DNA of 35,463 bases from the NCBI GenBank assembly GCA_900320065.1, contig ONQV01000009.1, positions 19,363 through 54,825 of the forward strand, read 5' to 3'. The stretch is from an uncultured Eubacteriales bacterium. GTDB lineage: Bacteria > Bacillota > Clostridia > Christensenellales > Borkfalkiaceae. The notes beneath the pieces were generated by a model, which did no database searches, was not told where the DNA came from, and saw only the letters and a program-made list of their open reading frames with translations. The position numbers were made by a program, and so were the translations under genes. This document shows, piece by piece, positions 24,190 through 30,171 of this stretch (position 1 is its first letter; each line of letters opens with the position of its first letter).

Positions 24190-25161
24190 TTATTTTATAT
24201 TTTTCCTTATAAATTTTTCTATTTTATCAAACGGTATCTTATCTTTGTTTTCGCCGCCGTCGTATAAATCGCAATGCGTAGCGTCGGGAACGATAAACAG
24301 TTCCTTGTTATCGCCTTTTAAAAGTTTGAACGCGTCTTCTCCGAAATATCTCGAATGCGCTTTTTCTCCGTGAACGATCAAAACGGCGTTCCTGATTTCC
24401 GACGCATAGTAAAACAGCCTTGTATTTAAAAGCGAAGTTCCTGCGGTTGAGTTCCAGCCGCCGTTACTGTTAAGGCTGCGCGGATGATACCCGCGCGGCG
24501 TTTTATAATACGCGTAATAATCTTTTACGAATTGCGGATATTCGCTCGGATCGTCTACCACCCCGCCGTTTAATTTATAACTTCCGTTTTTAAAATCTTC
24601 CGTACGCTGTTCGTTTATTGCAACGCGCGCCTGATATCTCGCCTGTTCGTTATCCGCAGAATCGAAATAACCGTTTCCCGTCACTCTCGACATATCGTAC
24701 ATAGTTACGGATACCGTCGCTTTTATTCTCGTATCTATACACGCGGTCTGCAACGCCATACCGCCCCAGCCGCAAATACCGATAATTGAAATCTTTTCTT
24801 TATCAACGTTATCAAGGTTAGAAAGATAATCGACCGCAGCCTGAAAATCCTCCACGTTGATATCGGGGGAATTCATATATCTCGGTTCTCCGCCGCTTTC
24901 TCCCGTAAAGGACGGGTCGAACGCAATAGCCAAAAACCCGCGCTTTGCCATCTCTTGCGCGTACAGTCCGCTCGACTGTTCCTTTACCGCACCGAAAGGT
25001 CCGCTGACCGCTATTGCGGGAAGTTTGCCGCTAAAATTTTTCGGGCAATACATATCCGCCGCAAGCGTTATACCGAAATGATTGCGAAAGGTGATTTTTT
25101 TATGATCTACGCTTTCGTCTTTAGGGAAAACTTTATCCCATTCTTTTACTGAATTTGTCAT
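24190..25161 (-). CDS. Alpha/beta hydrolase with CGWGG elbow
   Basis: The protein has 323 residues. The fold is that of dienelactone-hydrolase-like proteins: AIAVSGPFGAVKEQ, GFLAIAFDPSFTGESGG, acid and His near NAVLIVHGEKAHS and PDATHCDLYDG. The nucleophile elbow reads GICGWGGMAL, with Trp where Ser is usual. Cys two positions earlier may act instead, or the protein may not be a classical hydrolase. It follows ohrR by 36 bases, which suggests a role in peroxide or aldehyde stress. Ribosome site AAGGACGG. Confidence 0.85.
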   Translation of the reverse strand: MTNSVKEWDKVFPKDESVDHKKITFRNHFGITLAADMYCPKNFSGKLPAIAVSGPFGAVKEQSSGLYAQEMAKRGFLAIAFDPSFTGESGGEPRYMNSPDINVEDFQAAVDYLSNLDNVDKEKISIIGICGWGGMALQTACIDTRIKATVSVTMYDMSRVTGNGYFDSADNEQARYQARVAINEQRTEDFKNGSYKLNGGVVDDPSEYPQFVKDYYAYYKTPRGYHPRSLNSNGGWNSTAGTSLLNTRLFYYASEIRNAVLIVHGEKAHSRYFGEDAFKLLKGDNKELFIVPDATHCDLYDGGENKDKIPFDKIEKFIRKNIK

Positions 25162-25197
25162 TTTTTTACCGTCCTTTTTTATTTTCTTTCATCGCGC

Positions 25198-25641
25198 TTA
25201 TGCCCCCGTTAAACCGCTCCTTACCTTTCTCAATAATGTCTGCAAAAGTAAAAAGTCGTCTGATTCGAGTTTTACGCAAGCGCCCATCGTAGCAGGTACA
25301 ACGACTATTTTTTCTTTAAGTTTTCGCCCTTTGTCCGTAAGATAAACGATCGTTTCTCTGCTGTCTTTCGTGTCTTTTTTCTTTAAGATATAACCTTTAC
25401 TCTCTAATTTCGTAAGTAGCGGAGTAAGCGTTCCCGAATCGAGATATAATCTTTCACCGAGCGTTTTAACTTTAAGCCCGTCTTTTTCCCACAAAACAAG
25501 CAGAGTAATATACTGCGTATAGGTTATATCGAAGTTATCGAGAAGCGGTTTGTATCTTCTGATAATCTCTTTTGCCGTCGCATATAAAGAGAAACAAAGT
25601 TGATTATCCAACTTTAACATTTCTTCTTTTAAGTTATCCAT
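25198..25641 (-). CDS. ohrR: OhrR-type organic hydroperoxide sensor (MarR family)
   Basis: The protein has 147 residues from ATG at 25641, one base after the peroxidase stop. A TTG at 25653 would overlap that gene and is less likely. LDNQLCFSLYATAKEI places a Cys at residue 16, matching the reactive Cys15 of Bacillus OhrR. The winged helix (LYLDSGTLTPLLTKLESKGY) and DTKDSRETIVYLTDKG follow the family closely. Oxidation of this Cys releases the repressor from DNA. The likely operator is the inverted repeat at 26148-26163, upstream of the peroxidase gene. Confidence 0.9.
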   Translation of the reverse strand: MDNLKEEMLKLDNQLCFSLYATAKEIIRRYKPLLDNFDITYTQYITLLVLWEKDGLKVKTLGERLYLDSGTLTPLLTKLESKGYILKKKDTKDSRETIVYLTDKGRKLKEKIVVVPATMGACVKLESDDFLLLQTLLRKVRSGLTGA

Positions 25642-25642
25642 A

Positions 25643-26122
25643 TTATTCTTCAAGCGCCTTCTTAATAAATTTATCTATTTTTTCGGGCTTTGTCATCGGC
25701 GAAAATCTATCTATAACTTCGCCGTTTTTAGAAATGAGAAATTTTGTAAAATTCCATTTGATTTTTTGCGTTTTACCCTTCTTATTCTGCTTTGTAAGAT
25801 AGACATAAAGCGGGTCGGCATTGTCGCCGTTCACTTCGATTTTATGAAATCTCGGAAAAGTCGTGTCGTATTTAAGAGTGCAAAAAGAGTGTATTTCTTC
25901 ATCACTGCCCGGGGCTTGACTGAAAAATTGATTGCACGGAAAATCCAACACTTCAAACCCTTGGTCTTTATATTTTCTGTAAAGTTCTTCAAGTCCTTTG
26001 TATTGCGGCGTAAACCCGCAACCCGTGGCAGTATTGACTATAAGAAGAACTTTCCCCTTATAATCACCTAAACCGACATCGTTCATTGAACGGTCTTTAA
26101 CGTTAAAATCATAAATAGACAT
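25643..26122 (-). CDS. Glutathione peroxidase-like thiol peroxidase
   Basis: The protein has 159 residues, normal for bacterial GPx/BtuE. Peroxidatic Cys35 lies in TATGCGFTPQY, with DFPCNQF (second Cys and Gln region) and the Trp-Asn pair in KWNFTKFLI. It reduces organic or hydrogen peroxides, in bacteria usually with thioredoxin. Cys rather than selenocysteine is used. First gene of a peroxidase-ohrR-hydrolase operon, with TAGGAGA as ribosome site. Confidence 0.95.
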   Translation of the reverse strand: MSIYDFNVKDRSMNDVGLGDYKGKVLLIVNTATGCGFTPQYKGLEELYRKYKDQGFEVLDFPCNQFFSQAPGSDEEIHSFCTLKYDTTFPRFHKIEVNGDNADPLYVYLTKQNKKGKTQKIKWNFTKFLISKNGEVIDRFSPMTKPEKIDKFIKKALEE

Positions 26123-26147
26123 TTTCCTATTCTCCTATAATGTAATT

Positions 26148-26163
26148 AAATTGCATACAATTT
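26148..26163. promoter_or_regulatory. OhrR-like operator
   Basis: aaattg-cata-caattt is a perfect inverted repeat between the -10 box and the peroxidase start. The TACAATT-type half sites resemble the Bacillus OhrR box. Regulator assignment is inference from the adjacent ohrR. Confidence 0.7.
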
Positions 26164-26169
26164 ATTTTT

Positions 26170-26198
26170 ATTTTAACATTGCTTTTCCTGTTTGTCAA
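26170..26198 (-). promoter_or_regulatory. Promoter of the peroxidase-ohrR operon
   Basis: TTGACA (26198-26193), a 17-base spacer and TAAAAT (26175-26170) on the minus strand, just upstream of the OhrR-like operator. Confidence 0.8.
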
Positions 26199-26263
26199 CA
26201 ATTTTCAACTTTTTTAGAAAAATTTTACGGTTTCGCCGTTCAGTCAAAAAATTTTAAAAAATT

Positions 26264-26300
26264 AAAAAGCCCAAAATCGTTAGAGATTTACAGGCTTTTT
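26264..26300 (-). terminator. Terminator-like hairpin after the 171-residue gene
   Basis: Arms aaaaagcc (26264-26271) and ggcttttt (26293-26300) with a 21-base loop give T-runs on both strands. It lies 79 bases after the gene ending at 26379. Confidence 0.5.
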
Positions 26301-26378
26301 TAATGTGTCAGTCGGTAGAAATGTGTTTTTTTGGTATGTATGTCGGTTAAACGTTTGCACGGAATAATGCGCCGATTA

Positions 26379-26894
26379 TTATTCTGTTTTGCTTTTATAA
26401 AGAATTTTATAGATAATATTATTTATACAAAACTGGTAATCGTGATAAATTGTCGCTAAAAATGAATTTGTGCCACTTTCTAATGATAAAACGAGAGTGT
26501 CTTTTTTTAACTGTTTTTCAGATAAATAAGTGGTTTTATTATTTATTGTAAATTTTGTAATGTCTGAAATATTAACAACTTTTATTGTGTCTTTTTTAAT
26601 TTCATTTATCTTAAAAAAACCAGTTTGAAATAAGAAAATTTTATCTTGACAAACACTTAAATACCAACTTTTTTTCTCTTCTGCTAAAGTTCCAAAAAGC
26701 CCGCCAAAAGCCCCTGATTTACTAAAAATACCAGACCAAACTCCTGAACGATAAAGAATTCTTATCATTGAATTTTCATCATCAGCAAAGTTGTTATCAA
26801 CTAAATACCGTCTAAAATCTTTTTCAACAACTAATGTGTTAAGTATTATCGGCTCAGTTGGTACTGTATTGTCTAATTTACTAAAGAATCCCAT
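26379..26894 (-). CDS. Unknown 171-residue protein
   Basis: The gene is AT-rich with AAGGAG before the ATG. A hydrophobic, Gly-rich stretch (RSGVWSGIFSKSGAFGGLFG) near residues 49-68 is followed by alternating strands (WYLSVCQDKIFLFQTGFFK, then VVNISDITKFTINNK). This suggests a PH-like or similar beta-rich domain, but I recognise no family. There is no signal peptide or clear membrane span. Composition matches the accessory DNA to its right more than the peroxidase operon. It stands alone with its own terminator. Confidence 0.7.
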   Translation of the reverse strand: MGFFSKLDNTVPTEPIILNTLVVEKDFRRYLVDNNFADDENSMIRILYRSGVWSGIFSKSGAFGGLFGTLAEEKKSWYLSVCQDKIFLFQTGFFKINEIKKDTIKVVNISDITKFTINNKTTYLSEKQLKKDTLVLSLESGTNSFLATIYHDYQFCINNIIYKILYKSKTE

Positions 26895-27448
26895 AGAAAA
26901 CTCTCCTTAAATTATAAAAAAGCATTATTCTATTATAGTTAATACATTTTCATCTCAAAATAACACATACACTTTTAACCTTCAATAAGATTTGGGCATT
27001 GATTTATTAATCTCTTCAAAGCTTTTTCAAATATTTTTACAGCATCCATATGAACTTGCAATTATAGCACTTTTGGGTTTGTTTTTCAAGTATTTAAAAC
27101 GTTCAAATCCGCCCACCGCCCACCTTTTGACCGAGGCACTAGAAGTGTGTTTTTAGGGTGTTTTTGCTAATCCTTTTAAAATGAAAAAGCCCCTTGCAGA
27201 GCAAGGGTGATAAAAAGTGTTAAAAAATAGCCAGTTTTTGCTCAAAAATATGCGAAATTTGAATTGCCCTGTTGCGGTGCCCGACAAAATCTTCGCGCTA
27301 CCGCTCGATTTTCTCTACCGCTGCCACCTTCTCGCCTTGCTTTACCGTCCACAGGACGCGCTTCGGCTCGTCGCCCCCTGACCTACGGACAGTCGGCAAA
27401 ATCTACAGACAAAAAAATAACGGCAGATAAAATCTGCCGTTATTTTTT
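26895..27448. other. Intergenic region, no gene, hairpins at the right end
   Basis: No convincing gene is seen. The stretch 27240-27400 is GC-rich against its AT-rich surroundings and gives only short overlapping frames on both strands; it may be decayed coding DNA or a structured RNA. Two terminators on the minus strand (27183-27207 and 27411-27449) mark the ends of transcripts coming from the right. Confidence 0.45.
27183..27207 (-). terminator. Minus-strand terminator
   Basis: cccttgc-aga-gcaaggg (27191-27207) forms a 7-base stem. On the minus strand it is followed by GGCTTTTTC. It would end transcripts coming from the tRNA side. Confidence 0.65.
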
Positions 27449-27449
27449 T
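27411..27449 (-). terminator. Terminator directly after the tRNA-fMet 3' end
   Basis: A perfect 18-base inverted repeat (27411-27428 and 27432-27449) with a 3-base loop ends in a run of seven T on either strand. On the minus strand it begins exactly where the tRNA CCA ends. This is the normal arrangement of a tRNA gene and its terminator. Confidence 0.85.
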
Positions 27450-27491
27450 GGTTGCGGGGAGGGGATTTGAACCTCCTGACCTTCGGGTTAT
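27449..27491 (-). pseudogene. 3' half of initiator tRNA-Met (attachment site)
   Basis: On the minus strand the sequence reads ATAACCCGAAGGTCA, then GGAGG-TTCAAAT-CCCCT, then CCCCGCA-A-CCA. This is the anticodon-loop 3' side, variable loop, T arm, acceptor 3' strand and CCA of initiator tRNA. The match stops exactly inside the anticodon (CAT) at 27491; the 5' half is absent and unrelated DNA follows. One T-stem pair is a mismatch (A-C). A tRNA 3' half still joined to its terminator is the usual left-over of integration into a tRNA gene. Confidence 0.8.
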
Positions 27492-27492
27492 T

Positions 27493-27642
27493 TTTCGCTA
27501 TGCGAAAAGGCTACCGCCATAGGCGGATAGCGATCCCATTTTGCTTATACGCTTTTCAACAATCGCAAACTTACAAAAGCGAAAAAAGGCTCATAGAAAG
27601 TAAATCAGGAGATTCAATTCCCTACTCTTCACACAAAAAACA
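27493..27642. other. Hairpin-rich stretch next to the attachment site
   Basis: Two hairpins are visible: ttttcgc-tat-gcgaaaa (27491-27507) and gcta-ccgcc-ata-ggcgg-a-tagc shortly after. At about 27605-27636 the plus strand resembles the tRNA T arm and acceptor end in the opposite orientation. No gene is seen. It could be recombination-site structure or a small RNA. Confidence 0.4.
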
Positions 27643-27680
27643 AATCACGGCGACAGACAAAACTGTCTGTCGCCGTGATT
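27643..27680 (-). terminator. Terminator of fic, repeat copy 1
   Basis: A 16-base perfect stem (27643-27658 and 27665-27680) with loop aaaact. On the minus strand it is followed by TTTGTTTTTTG. It is closely related to the hairpin at 28750-28787. Confidence 0.7.
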
Positions 27681-27755
27681 GTGGTTGCACGTTTGCAAGT
27701 GAAATAGAACTATTTTTCTACAAGTGGTCAGTCGGGGTAATTTTAAGGCTATAAA

Positions 27756-28646
27756 CTACCCTAAAATTTTTAAATATTCGGTTAATCGTGCGTTTAAGTA
27801 TTCAGCGAAGAGTTTTGTCATCGCCGACAAGTCTTTTTTAACGTAATAAGCGTCAAACGCGTCGTAATACCTTTTTCTGTCGGTAAACTTAATATCTATC
27901 GGCGGGTAGCCTGCTTTCATAAGTTCTAAATTTATTAAAAGTCTCCCCGTTCTGCCGTTGCCGTCGATAAAAGGGTGTATCCCTTCAAAACGAATATGGA
28001 ATTTCGCAAGTTTTTCCGCGATATTCCTGTCGTCCTTTTTATAATCTTGCAACAACTCGTACATTTTCGGCTCGATTAAATAGGGTTGCACGGGTTCGTG
28101 ATGCGCACCCATAATGCGAACGGGGATTTTACGGTAAACGCCTTTATCCATAGGTTTATCCGCAAGCACAAGCGAGTGAATCTGTTTAATAATGCTTTCA
28201 GTAATTTCAACTTTTTCTTTTACCAAATCAACGACGAAATAAAACGCGTCTTTATGCCCGACAACTTCCAAATGGTCTTTAAGCGGTTTTTGGTCAACGG
28301 TAAGCCCGCGCAAAACCATCTCCGTTTCGCGCAACGTAAGCGTATTGCCTTCGATAGCGTTTGAATTATAGGTGTATTCGACCATAAAGTCTTCGTAAAG
28401 CCTCTGAACTTCGCCTTCGGTAAGCGGTCTTTTGGTATCAAGTTCGGCTTTCTTCTTCTCTATTAAAGAAAGAAGACTTCCTTTCGCTTTAATTCTGCCG
28501 TCGGCAGGCTTATCCGAAGTATCGGGTATATACCAAATTTTGCCTATGCGGTATGCCCCGTCAATTTGTCCGTTTTCACATAGAACTCTTACGCGCCTAT
28601 CTGATATTTGCCATTTCTCCGCCGCTTGTTTTACGGTCATTGCCAT
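27756..28646 (-). CDS. Fic-domain protein with N-terminal helix-turn-helix
   Basis: The protein has 296 residues from ATG at 28646 (MAMTVKQAAEKW), chosen because AAAAGGAG lies 7 bases upstream; the longer frame has no ribosome site. Residues 3-45 are an excisionase/MerR-type DNA-binding fold (VKQAAEKWQISDRRVRVLCE). The Fic core carries HPFIDGNGRTGRLL near 227, with all catalytic residues. SNAIEGN near residue 97 is the inhibitory (S/T)xxxE(G/N) motif that blocks ATP binding. Such proteins AMPylate target proteins or DNA gyrase; the target here is unknown. It has its own promoter with three repeats. Confidence 0.93.
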   Translation of the reverse strand: MAMTVKQAAEKWQISDRRVRVLCENGQIDGAYRIGKIWYIPDTSDKPADGRIKAKGSLLSLIEKKKAELDTKRPLTEGEVQRLYEDFMVEYTYNSNAIEGNTLTLRETEMVLRGLTVDQKPLKDHLEVVGHKDAFYFVVDLVKEKVEITESIIKQIHSLVLADKPMDKGVYRKIPVRIMGAHHEPVQPYLIEPKMYELLQDYKKDDRNIAEKLAKFHIRFEGIHPFIDGNGRTGRLLINLELMKAGYPPIDIKFTDRKRYYDAFDAYYVKKDLSAMTKLFAEYLNARLTEYLKILG

Positions 28647-28658
28647 AATTTTACTCCT

Positions 28659-28712
28659 TTTACGGAATATTATACACTCTTTACGGAACATTGTCAATGT
28701 GTTTGCGGAATA
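28659..28712. promoter_or_regulatory. fic promoter with three direct repeats
   Basis: On the minus strand TTGACA (28697-28692), a 17-base spacer and TATAAT (28674-28669) form a consensus promoter. Three copies of ttt(a/g)cggaa start at 28659, 28680 and 28702 on the plus strand, spaced 21-22 bases, and lie beyond -35, in the spacer and beyond -10. This suggests same-face binding of a repressor, perhaps the Fic protein itself. Confidence 0.75.
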
Positions 28713-28749
28713 ATTAAAAATAAATGTTGTTTATATTTCCATTAATAAC

Positions 28750-28787
28750 AATCACAGCGGCAGGCAAAACTGCTTATCGCTGTGATT
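28750..28787 (-). terminator. Hairpin after mcrC, repeat copy 2
   Basis: Outer arms aatcacagcg and cgctgtgatt (28750-28759, 28778-28787) with inner gcag/ctgc pairing. It lies 56 bases after the mcrC stop. The first 23 bases match the fic hairpin at 27643 in 20 positions. The T-run is weak. Confidence 0.5.
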
Positions 28788-28842
28788 GCGCATTTTCAAT
28801 TATAATATTGTTATAATGCTTATTACAGTATTGACTATATTT

Positions 28843-30171
28843 TTAATTGATTAAATCCATTTTTAATGATTCTATTGATTTTTCAATAGGTTGCCTTTCG
28901 TTTTTACTTTGAAATTCTATAAAAAATATCCTTATCTTTATATCACCGTTATTGAAAGTTATTTGAGAATTGTCATCAAATTCTTTAACTTTTGGGTATA
29001 AAACATAAACCGAATTACTGTTGTACTCTTTCGCATAAGCATACATTTGATACATATCGGCTTGTGAAATTCCATAATTAGCAGAACGGTTATTTGTTAG
29101 ACGTTTCCATTTAGTATCCATAATAATTTTAGCTTTCTCTGCGCTTTTCTTAGTAAGAACAATATCAGGACGTAAAGCAAAAATCTTTTTACCGTTTTCG
29201 TTTAATAAATAAAGCCCTTTATCTTGGCAAGAAACATTATAATCTTCGGAAAAAACGCTTTTTACAACAGTTGCAATATAAGACTCGAATAAATTTTCCA
29301 TCGGGAATAAAAGTGCAAGTGCGCCCGTATTCCCTTCAAACGAAGTAAAACTTTGATTTTTCAAAAACACTTTCGTCCATATCAAAACTTGTGAATAATC
29401 AATAGTGTTTCTGTCCGATTTTACAGAATTAAAATCTTTATCAACGTCTTGGCTTACGTCAACGTTTTCAAAATTTATAAGTAACTGTCGACAAAGCTTT
29501 AAATTCGTTTCCGAAGCCGAAAGTCGCAATAATTTTAACAATGTAGTTTTAATAAGACGATTTTCCGCACGGTTCTCGGTAAACTCATCATATATAATGT
29601 AAAATTTTTCTTTGTGAGCGTAATTGTATTTTATATGATTGTTAAAATCAAGTTTTCCTTTATAAAAATTCCCGTTTTCTTCCACGTGATTATAATCAGA
29701 CTTTAAGCCTTTCTTTACAAGATATAAAACCTGCTGTAAATACATCCCGATAAATACTTCGTAAATATTGTTATCGTGAATTTTAAGATCAGCATTATTA
29801 AAAACCTTAAAAGAAAAATATTTAAGCGTTTTTAACATTTTAATAAAAATGCTTATAGTTTTTTTATTGTCTTTGTCATCACCATCATCAAAATCTACTT
29901 TCGGAAGAATTTGAATTTTTACGCCATTTTTTAATTGTATTACACCTACGTAGTTTTTGGACCTTACATACTCACCATCGCTATTAGTTCCTACTTGAAA
30001 AACATTAAAAACGTCGTCCGTATCTTCGGATTTAGAATACATTTCATTATATTTTTCAACAAAGAATTTTAACTCGGCAAAATTATTTTCGCCGAGTTGT
30101 TTATCGCCGCCGTCAAAACGTGAATTTTTATTTATCCGTTCATATTCGTGGACAGTTATTAATTTATTCAT
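28843..30171 (-). CDS. mcrC: McrC nuclease subunit of an McrBC-type system
   Basis: The protein has 442 residues from ATG at 30171 (MNKLITVHEYERI), inside the last codons of mcrB (8-base overlap). The C-terminal PD-(D/E)xK nuclease shows LRPDIVLTKKS near 335 and MDTKWKRL near 350, and QADMYQMYAYAKEY further on. The N-terminal part (YVGVIQLKNGVKIQILPKVD) is typical of McrC. It cuts DNA when driven by the McrB motor on modified DNA. Translation is coupled to mcrB. Confidence 0.95.
   Translation of the reverse strand: MNKLITVHEYERINKNSRFDGGDKQLGENNFAELKFFVEKYNEMYSKSEDTDDVFNVFQVGTNSDGEYVRSKNYVGVIQLKNGVKIQILPKVDFDDGDDKDNKKTISIFIKMLKTLKYFSFKVFNNADLKIHDNNIYEVFIGMYLQQVLYLVKKGLKSDYNHVEENGNFYKGKLDFNNHIKYNYAHKEKFYIIYDEFTENRAENRLIKTTLLKLLRLSASETNLKLCRQLLINFENVDVSQDVDKDFNSVKSDRNTIDYSQVLIWTKVFLKNQSFTSFEGNTGALALLFPMENLFESYIATVVKSVFSEDYNVSCQDKGLYLLNENGKKIFALRPDIVLTKKSAEKAKIIMDTKWKRLTNNRSANYGISQADMYQMYAYAKEYNSNSVYVLYPKVKEFDDNSQITFNNGDIKIRIFFIEFQSKNERQPIEKSIESLKMDLIN

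Noticed and set aside
27264-27470. A 68-residue plus-strand protein in the GC-rich stretch
   Set aside because: There is no ribosome site, composition is low-complexity, and the frame runs through the terminator and the tRNA fragment.
27452-27754. A 100-residue plus-strand ORF
   Set aside because: It translates the tRNA half and several hairpins and has no ribosome site, so it is a chance frame.
27411-28787. A CRISPR array from the repeated hairpins
   Set aside because: The hairpins differ in sequence, are few and are not evenly spaced.
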